A stretch of DNA of 64,000 nt from Diaporthe sp. PMI_573. Its lineage: Eukaryota; Ascomycota; Sordariomycetes; Diaporthales; Diaporthaceae. The notes beneath the pieces are model-generated. The model was given only the letters and a program-made list of their open reading frames with translations. It had not been told where the DNA came from and did no database searches. The translations under genes and the position numbers were made by a program. This document shows, in pieces, positions 1 through 11,084 of the stretch. Each line of letters opens with the position of its first letter. Position 1 is the stretch's first letter. Where the stretch lies: positions 868,001 through 932,000 of the forward strand of contig JAJTUP010000015.1 of assembly GCA_021399435.1 (NCBI GenBank). Reading direction: 5' to 3'.

Positions 1-2380
1 CATCTTTGTTCTTCCCTTCTTGTCGGCGTTGTGCGGGCATGAAGCTGCCCTGGGGCCACCGAAGGACTCCCATACTCCAGGTCGACATGGATAGCGACCT
101 CTTTGATGAGCGCGGGATAGTAAAATAACGGCAAACGCTGATCAATCCTCGATACCGTAATTAATCCCGTCACCACAATCGAAGCATCGTGTCCGGTGAT
201 GCGAGCACTCGGAAGCTTAGGAGAGAAGCGGACCCGGAGAAACGCGCCCTGCTGGGGAACGAGTACATTAAGGGCTTGTCTAGCGGCAGAAAGAAACATA
301 TGAAAAGCCAGGCCGGCCCGGATTCAGAATGCATCTGTGCTTCCTGTCGACGACCCCGGTGGTGAAACATCCTCGGCGGGCGCGGGGGTTGGCACTGGCA
401 CACTTGGACTGATGTGCTCGCTTCTCCTGACCCCCCGTCTGTGCCCTCCTTTCCAGCATTGCCATGCAACCATTAAACTCCCGTCAACTGACATGGTGTT
501 CGGCCTCTTTGGAACCCAATCTATCCACGGGAGATCTGCCGTGTTGGGATTGTTGGCAAAGCCGACTCAGGGGCTGAAAGTTGGTGATTGGAGGCTGCTT
601 GAATGTTGGCTGCAGGTGGCAGAGCTGCGTTTCGACTCTCAAACGCCAGGCGCTGTTTGCAGGCATGGGTCTGCTAGGCAGGCCGACTTTGTATGGGGTA
701 AGCTTTGGCCTAGAGTATCGGGCCAAACGTGGAATTTTCAGTCCAAACGAAACCAAGCACTAGCCACGGGCACGGATGTGTAGCGTCCGAGCAGCTGTGG
801 CAGCGTGCCAGCGTGCAGAGCCGGGGTGTGCACAGCCGGGGGTGGGTCTCACGTCCTCCACACTCCAGTCTTGGGGAGCATTTGCCGCCTGGGACGACTT
901 CAGATGAGAACAGCCGTGCTGAACCAACGGCGACATCCTCAGCTCGTCAGTTAGTCTCGAACTGCTGGCCTAAACGGGCCAAGGTTTGAATTTGCCTCTT
1001 ATTAGACTTTAGCATTAATCATTTGATGTTCGTGACTTTGCCCAATCTTGCTGGAGTTCGATATGTTCGATGCCGGGAGATCTTCTATGCCTATTCTCGA
1101 AAAAGCAAGGTGCTCATGCAACGGACGCTAGATCGTGTCCCATGTATGTACTACGAGCTGTTCGTGGACGTTTTGAAGCTCCGACGCATCATCCAACCGC
1201 CACCAAAGACGAGTTGCTTCTACACAGATGCCGCGGCCAAGCTCGAATGCCTCCTCAGCAACAACAGCAGAAGCTGGTAGGCAAGTCGACGTCCTCGCGC
1301 TGCTAAACTCATTGCCGGCAGATAATGGCAAATGGAAAAGTGGCCCTCATACCCTTGGCTACGTGCAGTTCCGGCTGCCGAGGGTGGGCTGTGTCACAAA
1401 TTCAGCTCAAAACACCAGGGTTTTTTTTAAGCTCATGCCCCCTGCCCTGTTCGGGGATTTTCCTCTGCCGTTCGTGCATTCGGTACCATTGCAGTGCGCA
1501 GACGGCACAGAAACATCAAAGGTGACTGCAGATCGGACATGCCATATGTTCACGTCCTATTGCATTGGGCAATGCGTGAACCTCAGGAAAAGGACGCAAG
1601 GTAAGTGTGTGAGATATAGTGGTCACCCAAATGCGAGGCATTGGATTTGGTGTGTGGGTTTCGAGGACTGCAAAGCATTAAGCACAGCCTCAGAATTTGA
1701 GTCTGTGCTGAACATGCTCATCTGAACCCAGCATGGATGAAGTCTTGGGGTGGCACTTTGCCTCTGTTACAATCACTACTACTGCTGTGTCTTGACATGT
1801 TAAACCACGCCTATGAATGTGGCACAATCTACCCTGGTTCATCTTGCTTCTGGATACCAAGTGCGTGCCACAATTCGAGCCCTGTGGCATGCCTGGATAT
1901 GTCATGTTTGTTGGGCCACTCTCGTTCGCTGGCAGTGCTATTATATGCTAGGATGCGGCGCAGACGGGAAGGAGTGGACAGCATGGCGCCATATCAGCTG
2001 CGATGGAGCGACATTATGGACTCATTTGGGGATGACAAATATGTGAGGGGAAATTTTGATACATTAAACTGAACCTCTTCATTACATGAACATTGAACCC
2101 GCACCTGAGGTTGAAAAAGGGAAGGGCAAATCCAAAAATGATACCACTTTGCATATGGAAGGAATAATCGCCAGCCACACAAGCGGAGAATATGATCTAT
2201 CGAGTGATGACATTTGTCAGCAAGACGAAAAATCTCAGACCCATGAGTGACGATTCTACATTAGGTCTCTCTACTTGGCCTTCTGTGCTGGATATCGAGT
2301 GAGACAGACTAGCCAATTAATGGCCGACGCAATATTGTATGATGCCTACTTCCGATTACAAGTAAAGCTCGGAAGCAGAT
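1..2380. other. gene-free stretch, no supported feature
   Basis: Several open frames of 60-165 codons occur here on both strands, the longest at 1228-1725 (+). None shows a signal peptide, a recognisable domain, biased composition or a splice-linked continuation, and they overlap each other in competing frames. I see no RNA gene or clear mobile element. It is most simply intergenic or decayed sequence ahead of the NmrA-like gene. Confidence 0.5.
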
Positions 2381-2385
2381 ATAGT

Positions 2386-2394
2386 CTATATAAG
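2386..2394 (+). promoter_or_regulatory. TATA-like box ahead of the NmrA-like gene
   Basis: The motif CTATATAAG lies about 110 bp upstream of the ATG at 2501. The spacing would give a 5' leader of roughly 70-80 bases. It suggests the now broken gene once had, or still has, a working promoter. Confidence 0.4.
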
Positions 2395-2500
2395 AAAGGA
2401 GTATGAACTCCAAGCTCATCATTTATCAGAATTGAACCATTACCTCTTTATCGCAAAAGTTTCAAAGGGCCCACCACTTCACAACAGCGTGCCTAGACCA

Positions 2501-3566
2501 ATGGCAACTCCTCTAATGCCTGTACTGGTCGTCTTCGGAGCGACTGGCGCACAGGGTCGCAGTGTCATATCAGCCCTGCAGGCTTCTCACAGTCCGGCGT
2601 ATCATATACGAGGGCTCACCTCTAACAAATCGAGTGATGCAGCCAGAGAACTTTCCAATACTTGTGTGGAAGTGGTTGAGGTCGACACAGAATCAGAGGC
2701 CAGCATTCACGGAGCAGTGGAAGGTGCCGAAGCAGTCTTTGCGAATACTGCATTTCCTCCCGATGTTTTTTTATCTCCAAGGGAGCTTCTGCCGCAGAGG
2801 AGGCAGAATCCAGGACGGCCATGAGAATCGCGTACACACTCGCCCGTGTCACGACGCTGAAGCACCTGGTGTGGTCAACCCTGCCCGATGCTAGGAAGCA
2901 GACTGATGGAAAGCTGCACCTTCATCATTTCCAGTCCAAAGTTGCCGCGGCAGAGTTCATCCGCAATAATCCAGAACTAGCTAAGAAGACTACGATGCTA
3001 GCTGTTGGGATGTATGTCGTGATTGTACGCCTTAACTACACTCGCTGACTTGATAGAAGACATCTGCCAAGAAGTTTGTTGTGAAGCTCCCAATTCGCCC
3101 CGACGTCTCTTTCTCGAGCATCGGAGACGAGCGGAAGAACGTCGGTGTCATCGTTCGAGCTATTCTTCGCAGTGGAGAGAGGACTTACAATAAATGGGTC
3201 ATAGGTGAAGCGTGCAAAACGACAATGAGTCAAGATGTGCAGGCACTCGACAAAGTCGTTCAAGAGCAGCTCGGGCATGAGGTCCGGGTGCTGTATGCAG
3301 CGATATGTCTGCAAGAGCATGAAAGTATTTGGGCGCCTTTAGCCACGCAGATATTCCCCATGTTCGAGTACCTCGAGTGGGAGGATAATGAATTCGTGGA
3401 CGCCGGGCAAGACGGCAAGACTTTGTATCTGAGCGACCTCGGCGTCACTCGTGACGAATTGGCGACGGTGGAGGATTGTCTCAGATCTTGTGACTGGCAG
3501 AAAATTCTGTACGGAGAGGGGCATTTAAAATTGTCATGGACACTCCTACGGCGAGGCGATCAATGA
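2501..3566 (+). pseudogene. NmrA-like NAD(P)-binding protein, frameshifted
   Basis: NmrA-like proteins are Rossmann-fold regulators or reductases that sense NAD(P). The start shows the nucleotide-binding motif (VVFGATGAQGRSV) followed by alternating strand-helix sequence. The frame runs from 2501 to a stop at 2822-2824, but the family-like continuation (residues RIAYTLAR then LKHLVWSTLP) lies in another frame from about 2780. The break falls at a run of seven T at 2765-2771; one further T would restore continuity. A short intron (about 3016-3056, GT-AG) then joins to the last part, 3057-3566, which carries a typical C-terminal NmrA segment. Seen: a frame break at a homopolymer. Known: NmrA family architecture. 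Inferred: a broken gene, although a sequencing error at the T run would look identical. Confidence 0.7.
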
Positions 3567-4710
3567 AAGCTTATTCATAGGAGCGACTTCACACCGCCAG
3601 GCGCATTGAGCCCCTGGAAATCTAATTTTGATGGTTCTCGGATTTCATTGTTGAGTGAGACACAAATGGTGGTTGCTCGACCTATAGTACAAAATTGTAT
3701 GATCTGGACTAGATACTGAGCGATTTGATGGATAAATGCATGCCTTTACTTGCCGCAAACGAATCGGCACTGGATTCACTCGTGTGATTGCACGTCACAT
3801 GGCAATGGACGAGAAATGGACGGTGGCAAGAGCGAAACACAGGGTGAATACAACGTTCCATGATATGCCGAAACATTTGAGGAATGTATTGTCAATACTC
3901 AAGCCGCAGTCAGCTGGAAGCCCTGCAAATACCTCGCCACAGCTGCATTCTGTGACACCCGGCGAGCGGGAGCGCCGGAACTCGGGAGCACCAGTGCGGG
4001 AATCATTTGGGTGATCAACGCCCTGCTTGCCCTGTACACGGTAGGTGCCAGTGCTAGAGTCAATGTCCAAAATAGAAAGGGTCGTATAGTCAATGGTACA
4101 CTAGATTAGCGGTCAGAGACCATTGGTCCCGTGTGATGCGACTCGTTCTTGACGGCACCATCTGGGTGTTTGGTGATGCGACTTATGCAAGTGCGGTCCA
4201 CGGGCCGTATAACAATGAAAGAAGCGCCAGGTGCGATTCGACAACACGAGTCAAAATTCTAAGACATGGCCATAAAGCGCTGTCGGCAGCTACGAGCCTG
4301 AAAGGATGGGAGCGGGATCCCGCAAGTGACGTTGGATATCCGGAAGGGCCAGGGAATACGAGGCCTTGGCACCAACGATCACCACCGACGTCACCCTACT
4401 GGCCACTCACAGCTGGAGGGGATCAGCTTCTAGGGCTTTTCCACATGCAGGCACCTACGGTTGCCCGTTTACGAGGTCGAACAGCTCACTTTCATTTGTA
4501 TGGGAGTGGCGATGGTTGCGGAGAAGGACACCAACATATTTAAGCGCATCCTCATGTCAAACTTCGATGAGTTCGTGCATCTTGGCTCATAACCTCATCG
4601 ACTTTGAACCTTCACAGTGAATAGTGAACGTTACTGCAGTACATCCTACGTGATCATATTATCCGCAACCACTACCTACTAGTAGGTGCACCTCCTTACA
4701 CACTCATACA
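3567..4710. other. gene-free stretch
   Basis: Open frames of 60-136 codons appear on both strands (for example 3736-4014 and 4133-4543 on +, 3795-4070 on -). A short hydrophobic segment is encoded on the minus strand near 3800-3870, but no start, partner exon or domain supports a gene. I see nothing else. Confidence 0.4.
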
Positions 4711-5368
4711 ATGCATCGAATTATCTCCGCTTTCGTGGCATATGCCGCATATGCCTCTTGCACACCTCTAGGAGATGCCACCCGAGACTCAGCCGGTTGC
4801 TCAGAGACATCGTTCAATGACTTCAAGTGGACAATAGAAGACTTCGACTACCACGCTTCGTACATCTTCACAACACCTTCCCACCAGAATTCCTGGGGCT
4901 ATGTGAATTTCAACCTCTCGAACCCAGCAGTGCCGGATCTCGTGGCCTCGTGCAATGCAGCAAGCAGCCAGCTTTCGGACTTCTTCTACGGGACCATGCA
5001 ATACAACTGCACATTCGATGGACATGTTGGCGAGCCAGGGCCAGCACCGGCAAAATTCACATTCAGCCGGCCGTCTGGTGAGCTGGTTATCGATCAAAAG
5101 TGGGTTTGCCGCGACCAGGACCCCCAGTACCCGTAAGAGTCCCTGTCCATTTTTGACTGCGCCATACCTCGATATCTCCTAGCTGACAAGTAATGGGTAC
5201 AGTATCACGTTCTATGCTACTGGGCAGGTCAACTTAACCTTGGAGTGCACTGATACTACCTGGCAAAACACAAATTGGACCCTGGGCGAGTTCTATTCAA
5301 CCAGGAACGTGAATTGTGCACCAGTGACGGTTGATCTGAAGCCATCTCAGATCTCGGCAGTGGCTTAG
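4711..5368 (+). CDS. small cysteine-containing secreted protein
   Basis: Two exons, 4711-5132 and 5203-5368, joined by a 70-bp intron (GTAAGA...ACAG), give about 195 residues. The N terminus (MHRIISAFVAYAAYASC) looks like a cleavable signal peptide. The mature part has about six cysteines, in contexts such as SAGCSET, VASCNAA, KWVCRD, LECTD and NVNCAP, and many N-glycosylation sequons. Without splicing the frame stops right after the donor; with it, a beta-rich stretch beginning ITFYATGQ follows naturally. It resembles the many conserved small secreted proteins of plant-associated ascomycetes, so it is a candidate effector or apoplastic protein. I do not recognise a named family; an Alt a 1/AA1-like beta-barrel is possible but unproven. 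Confidence 0.75.
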
Positions 5369-6232
5369 ATCGATTGCAGAAAGTAGATACTAGTTGAGAA
5401 CGTCACGGCAGCCCTACGCGGACATTATTGAAGCATGTGGGATCCCAGGTGCCGGCAAGGGGAAATACAATGGCGGTAAAGGACGACAAGTAAAACAGGT
5501 CATTAGAATTAATTTTTTTTTTTTTATCTCTCGGCTCGTGCACACAAAAGCTATTGAGTGAAATTGTTCCGTTTCGAAAAACAAAATACTGGATCAAAGA
5601 GGGCCACCTCTGAAGCCTTTCGTCCCCACCGAGTCTCCCGAGATCTATATGGCTGGCGCTATAGACGGCAGCAATCTTGTGGTCTCTAACTACGGCCCTC
5701 GAGTAAGATATGTTTGCATCTAAAACCGATAACTTTTCGTCTTCTATCATCAAAAGAAGTGTGAATATGCCTAAATTGAGCCCTCGGGTGCCTTACAACC
5801 AGCTGTATTCAAGAGTGCCTTCCTGCGATGTCCCGACTGGGCGGGCATTATGTAGAGCTCTAGACGATCCCCATAGGTCAGCAACGCGTGCCGGTCATCT
5901 CTTCGGCCGCTACATCCCTACAGCTGCTACATCTTCTCGGCCGGTACGTATGTACCATTCCACAGATCCGGGCGTTTGTAGACTGAGAACGCACCATGGG
6001 ATTGGAGAAAGGTGACTTCGAACTTCTCAGCTTCACTCAACAAATTAAACAAGGGTCCCACATTTCCTCTAAGCCTCTACAAAATAGGACGGCTCTGGCT
6101 TCGGGCACCAACTCTCAACGACCGTCAACAACCCTCAGCACATCAACCGTCCCGAACCGAAACTGTCTTCCTTCATTCATTTACCAAACAACCCGTCCTG
6201 TCAGGTAATCACTTCTCAACAAAAACGAGACT
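5369..6232. other. gene-free stretch with a T homopolymer
   Basis: This interval separates two small secreted-protein genes on the same strand. It contains a run of 13 T at 5513-5525. No open frame here has supporting features. The last 200 bases are CT- and AC-rich, as expected for the 5' leader of the next gene. Confidence 0.5.
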
Positions 6233-6911
6233 ATGGCCAATTCGATGTTCATCCTCGCTGCTTTCGGCAACCTCATCACCATGGTACGTTCTTTCGTCCT
6301 CCTTTCCTACTTTGTTTGACACTTGCCCGGCGCCGAAACCTTGCATCAGTCACTTCGTTTACCCTCAAACAGTCCCGCCGAGGCCCCCACCAACCGTGGT
6401 GGGCTTGATCGCTTACACAATACCTGCAAATTTGCCTTATGACAACACCATGCTGACCATACTCACAGATCAATGGTCTCACGGTTCCCGTCGATGGCCG
6501 TGATGCTGTGGGCATCAATTACACAATCCCTGCCGACTCAGTCGACCTCGATTCTCGTGCTACGCGCAGCATTGGCAGGACTCTTACCGGCCCAGACCCT
6601 TCCGGCGGTGTCAAGTACTGGTTCTTCCCGACCACGAACACGGTCGGTGCAAGCCTCTCATTGGAGGCCATCATCGACAAGACGGTGACTCCCACGATCG
6701 GTGCTGGCCCAGTTAAATGCATACGTGCTGCGAGCGTAATACAGAGATACTTTGTAAGTGTTTCTTGCTGTATGTTCCTGGTCGCGCTGACGCCTACTCA
6801 AACAAGGGCGTAACGAAAACAAACACGGATTCTCGCTCCAAAGCTACTCACAACTTTCGTGGGCTGCATTTGACGTTATGGGCTAGTGCCGCACATCTGA
6901 TGATGTTGTAA
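6233..6911 (+). CDS. putative small secreted protein, three exons
   Basis: Proposed exons are 6233-6283, 6469-6754 and 6807-6911, all joined in phase 0 at GT-AG borders (GTACGT...CACAG and GTAAGT...ACAAG). They give about 146 residues. Exon 1 encodes a hydrophobic leader (MANSMFILAAFGNLITM). Exon 2 carries INGLTVPVDGRDAVGINYT and KYWFFPTTNT. Exon 3 ends in a hydrophobic tail (LHLTLWASAAHLMML) that could be a membrane or GPI-attachment signal. Only exon 2 is a substantial open frame; the flanking exons rest on splice signals and sensible ends. I do not recognise the family. It follows another small secreted-protein gene in the same orientation. Confidence 0.5.
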
Positions 6912-7987
6912 ATTATTGCACGACAAAGATCCGGGTTATAAACAGAAGTTGGCTAACATACTTCGCTAGCAAACTTCCGGTCGCAAGTCTTATAGCTCTT
7001 CCATTGCTACACAGCGCATCATCCAAGAACCTCACTAACACTAGGGTGAATAGAGAACTTCTATAAAGACGGATGGAACGTCATACTTCGAGAAGCGAGC
7101 TTCTGAACGCTGTCCGGCGCGATGTCCTTGTTCCACGTTCAGGAAAGAGTAAATGCTTGGCGTCAATTGAACGAGGATACACAGCTCTGGTGGCGGTCAT
7201 GGCCGAAATTTGAGGATGCTCCCTTCCCTGGAAGATGTGCCAGCATCGCGTATTTAATTCAAATGGAGTCTGCGGACTAGTACTGATCAAAACAGTTCAC
7301 ATCGTAAAATGGGTTCCCTGCGTGTGTTCGCCCTCTGCAGAATCAGCGAACCGTTCATCATGTGTGATGGAGGGGCGGGCGCCGCAATCCGTCTGACCTA
7401 GGACACATGACCCTTAGAGCGTCACGGGTCAGCGCCAATGAGTGGTCGTTGTCTCTGCTAGCGTCAGTTCAGAAGGCGCTTGATCCACAACCGAGCAGGA
7501 TTTGGAACAAGATTTCAGTCAAAAGAACGCTGAAGTGTGTACCAGCTGTCGACTTTTCGTGAAGCGTGACTGTTCCTCATTCTAGGTCCCCATACAATAG
7601 CGAGGCCCCTAATCGGTGGGATTTGAACCCAGGCATGTCTGAGATGACACACTTTGGGGAAATGCTCATCTGACTCAAAAAGCCAATATTTGAGCGGCGG
7701 CAACTGTATTCCAGCCCACGGCCAACATCCGTACGTGAACAGGGTCTCTCTCTATGCTGGCCCTAAGCTTTCAAGAAGTCACTCGCTTTGAAAGCTTCGT
7801 GTGGCACATTTTCTTTTTGTTGTGTAATGGTTCCAGGTGATCCTTAGTGCATACTGCTACGAAACCGTCCTGAGTATATATCCCCTGGCGACCGTTTCGC
7901 CTCTGTGGGATGCCTGTTCTCGTTCCTCGGCGCAAATAAGATCAACTCTCAGACAATCGTTTACAATACCAATTATTCTACCACACT
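6912..7987. other. gene-free stretch
   Basis: No supported coding region. It contains a tRNA-like sequence on the minus strand at about 7610-7690 (listed separately), and a TATA-like GTATATAT at 7873-7880 that probably belongs to the small gene starting at 7988. Confidence 0.45.
7610..7690 (-). other. tRNA-like fragment with a B-box
   Basis: On the minus strand a TGGGTTCAAATCCCA sequence (plus 7618-7632) matches the TPsiC arm and B-box of a tRNA, with a 4-bp stem. About 32 bases upstream lies TGAGTCAGATGAGC, a loose match to an A-box, and between them TGTC...GACA can form a short stem. The two ends do not form a proper 7-bp acceptor stem, so an intact tRNA is unlikely. A decayed tRNA or a tRNA-derived repeat is the better reading; chance is also possible. 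Confidence 0.25.
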
Positions 7988-8209
7988 ATGGGACTCGCAT
8001 TTCTTTTCTTTGCCACTCTGGTTGGCACAGCCCTTGCCGGGCCCTTATACTCAGATGTCGATGTGCGTGCCCATCTCGCTCGAGGCCCAGTTAGTATCAC
8101 TGAGGAACAAGAGAGCACTCGCGGGTTCTCCCAGAGAGGTGGTCCTCATGGAACTACCTCGGAAGATAGCGCATCCAGATACTCTTTTCTCGTTGCAATG
8201 GGCGCTTAG
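7988..8209 (+). CDS. short peptide with signal sequence
   Basis: A 73-residue frame begins with a strong signal peptide (MGLAFLFFATLVGTALAG) and continues as a hydrophilic tail with no cysteines. A TATA-like box lies 108 bp upstream of the ATG. A consensus donor (GTAAGT) sits just after the stop, near 8232, in line with a different reading frame (7905-8237). The gene may therefore be longer with a broken or misjudged frame, or this may be a truncated secreted protein. No family is recognised. Confidence 0.4.
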   Translation: MGLAFLFFATLVGTALAGPLYSDVDVRAHLARGPVSITEEQESTRGFSQRGGPHGTTSEDSASRYSFLVAMGA

Positions 8210-8770
8210 AGTGTGCCGAGTGTTGGTGAAACTGTAAGTGCATATTTGTATCCCTGCTACACTTTCAACGCCTTTATGCAAGTATTGAGAATTCTGGTTG
8301 TGACAAGATAGTCTTGTGCATGTGAGAAGACGGCAAGACGGCGATTTATCGAACGAGGAGGCTGGCACGACTGATCATCGGGAATAGGCCATTTATCCGG
8401 CGAGGTATTTCATCGTCATATTGAAAGCACCACGGATCTTGTACATATACGGAGCTCATGACCCTCACCTATCCTGATAGTTTCGAATATATCTATTTAC
8501 TGCACCTATAACCTTTGATACCAAAATATGCTACGAATTGTTGTTATATGGCATGACTGTTTCCATGATCTTTAGAAATGTTACCCCTCTTGAGGTTCCT
8601 ATTGTCCGGCGCAGATCACTGAAAGGCATATTGTGTTCTCATCATGCAAAACCAATGCGGCAGTCCTTGTCATGCATATTTGTGTTCGAGTCATCTGCCG
8701 TTGAAGCACCTAGCTATTCATGATGTCTGAGTCGCCCTCTTTTGACTAAAGATACGCCATGAATGTGTTT
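8210..8770. other. gene-free stretch
   Basis: AT-rich sequence with stops in all frames except for frames of about 60-100 codons lacking any supporting feature. I see nothing definite. Confidence 0.4.
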
Positions 8771-9069
8771 CTAATTGCAGTCCCGTATCTGCTTGTCAGT
8801 TTTGAGCCATTCCGAGTACTCCATGTACAGGGGTGGCAAATATTCGAAAAAACTCAGTTTCCGTGGCCTGTTTCCCTGGTCTATTGGGTTCCAGCCCCAA
8901 AGACATGTCACCATGGAAATGATGCGAGAACCAATTCCAGCGATGTATGTAGAAATGATCAGAAAGAAAGGCCTTCCAACAATTCGTCGATTTCTGGAAT
9001 TCCCCTGGGTCCGCAAAAAGGCGATACTGGACAAATCGTCCCGAATGACCGCCGTGCTTAACTCGCGGT
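8771..9069 (-). other. unclassified hydrophobic reading frame
   Basis: A minus-strand open frame encodes one clear membrane-like segment (FFLIISTYIAGIGSRII) followed by an aromatic-rich tail (FFEYLPPLYMEYSEW) and a stop at 8771. It looks more protein-like than its shadow frames but has no convincing start. It could be the last exon of a gene whose first exon is the small frame at 9330-9551, though no clean splice join was found. It could equally be a relic. I do not recognise it. Confidence 0.2.
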
Positions 9070-9329
9070 GCCCTCCCTGAAGATCGCCCGTTTCGCTTTT
9101 CAGTCTGAGCCGGACGTCGGTTTCTTTCCCACAAGCATCGGTCTTCTGACCGAACCAAATGGATTTCTCAATCTCCGAGTCCTCATTTGTTTCTCGACTC
9201 CGCGTACTTCATGACAGGAATTGGCCAGAATATGGCGGCCGCTGTCGCTGGAACGTATCTTTGTACCAATTGTCAGCTCATCACACCAAGTCGTGTGTGA
9301 CAGCTGAAATCAAAGAGGAGAGAACAAGC

Positions 9330-9551
9330 TCACATTGGGAGGCCCTTGCCAGCTTTTCGGATCAAGCTTATCCAATCCGCCGGAGCTCGAACTTCCTGTC
9401 GTTGCCGGGCGAGCTTGCGGAGCCCTTGTGAGGCGTACTGGTAAAATGACTGACTTGATGTTGCGGACGATGCACCTCGAGAGATGGAAGGAGCAGAGCG
9501 AGCGGTCTGAACCACAACGCGACGGGTTGGCTGCCAGACTTGGGAATTCAT
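9330..9551 (-). CDS. small basic protein, possible mitochondrial presequence
   Basis: The 73-residue frame starts at the ATG on 9551 (MNSQVWQPTRRVVVQTARS). The first 40 residues are rich in Arg and Ser with no acidic residue, like a mitochondrial targeting sequence. A TATA-like box (minus-strand TATATATAT, 9696-9706) lies about 150 bp upstream, which favours this ATG over the one at 9716. A consensus-like donor (GTGAGC) overlaps the stop region, and an alternative splice at GTGCAT...ACCAG inside the frame is possible, so this is probably only the first exon. The function is unknown. Confidence 0.35.
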   Translation of the reverse strand: MNSQVWQPTRRVVVQTARSAPSISRGASSATSSQSFYQYASQGLRKLARQRQEVRAPADWISLIRKAGKGLPM

Positions 9552-9706
9552 TGCTGCACTGTTTTGCTTCCTTGGGGAGCTATTTAAAGGGTATAGGTGA
9601 GGTGGATTAGTATTTTTGCTTCTGGGACTTTGATGTGCGATTGATGGCTGTTGCTTCTGGCTGAAAAAGAGGGTGTTGTAATGGTTGGAAGGAGCCATAT
9701 ATATAC

Positions 9707-10986
9707 TTGATGTCAATTCAGTCGTAGAGTGGCCTGCCCAAGCCGACGGGGCTGGTTGAAACCATCGCGGCGGTCCTTTCGAAAACGAAACCGTTCGACC
9801 CGGCGTTTTGCTAGACCATCAGTCGACCGGGATGGAAGCTTGTATGACCATATTTGGAAGAGCTATGATCATGTTGTGATAGTCATACGATAAGATCCAC
9901 CTGTTTCGTGCAGCACAGCGCGTATGTAGCACAGACCGTTGAGGCACCTCTGTGGGCCCAGCGTGACCTCATTCCCGTAACCTTATTGCGGCGGCATGTC
10001 AGTATTGCCGAGTATTACTGCAGGAGAACATCCGTTCAGGTATGGCCCAGACTCGCCTGAAGAGATCTAGATCTATGGAACGCAGATAAAGGGTGCAACG
10101 GAACCCATGCGTCGATCCCGGAGGTTCATGATCCCACATTCAATGTAGCACACATGTGCACTGTCTCAGTACTACCAATGGGCGGTTCATCATGCATTAA
10201 AGTCGGCCTATGCTTGCTTCCACTCTCCACATTTACTGCGCCCGTTGATTTTCCGGGCACGTTTTCTTGCCACATCACCTCCAACTCGGCCAGACTTGCA
10301 CTACATGACGGGAACGCCGCGTCGCTTCCGGCTCCGTGACTTTGTCGTACGCTGCCCTGGGGTGGAATACACGACGTGCATGCGTTATGTGGGAAGCCAG
10401 CGACTGCTAATAACTCGGAATCCGCCCTCTCCCAGACCGCCGGGCACCGAAGTGCTCGGACAGGCCAGTCATCTCATAGTGGTACGAGGCTAGACCCCTC
10501 GTTCTGATACGCGAGAAGTCATGAAAAATTGAACAGCAGCCGAGTCTGAACAATGGTACAGAGAGTATCACGGATACATTTGCGTGGTACTTAGTTTGGC
10601 AAATCGATCAACTTAAGATCACATTGAATCTCGTCGGCCCCGTCCGCACTGTCATTTGTCCTGTCAAGAGGAGAACGTTGATGTTACCAAGCTCTCTGCA
10701 AAGAATTATGCCGCATAAAGTGCTCGTTCCTCATACCCTTCCACAGTGACTGGCAGGCCAATGCTCAACATTGCTTTGGGAAAGAATGACCAGTTTGCTT
10801 CAGGAGCGAAGTTCCCTTTCCGATTCATCTACGACATATTCGCAGCCAGAAATGTCTTGCACTCACCCGCGGGTTGTATTTACCTCGAAATTTGAATGAT
10901 GGAATGAAAATGCCATGAGCATGAAGCCTTCACTGCATTGCATGAATATAGACTCTGTAATGTAGCAGAGGTCAAAATGCAGTCAT
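9707..10986. other. gene-free stretch
   Basis: No domain-bearing or splice-linked frame is visible on either strand. Base composition varies and stops are frequent. Confidence 0.45.
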
Positions 10987-11084
10987 CTTGTTCTGTTCCT
11001 TACCACTGTATGAAGGGACCATCTACATACTGCTTAAGAAGCGTACGTACACGGATTAAAAACGAAACCACCTTGTTCTGTTCC
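10987..11084 (+). repeat. short retroposon-like repeat, copy A, with target duplication
   Basis: A 72-bp unit (11000-11071) is bracketed by a perfect 13-bp direct repeat, CTTGTTCTGTTCC, at 10987-10999 and 11072-11084. The 72-bp unit matches the reverse complement of 27017-27088 with two differences, near 11020. The shared end next to the right-hand duplication reads ACGAAACCAC in this orientation. The perfect flanking duplication shows a recent insertion event. Inside, residues around ACATACTGCTT and AAGCGTACGT form an imperfect hairpin. No coding capacity. Confidence 0.75.
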
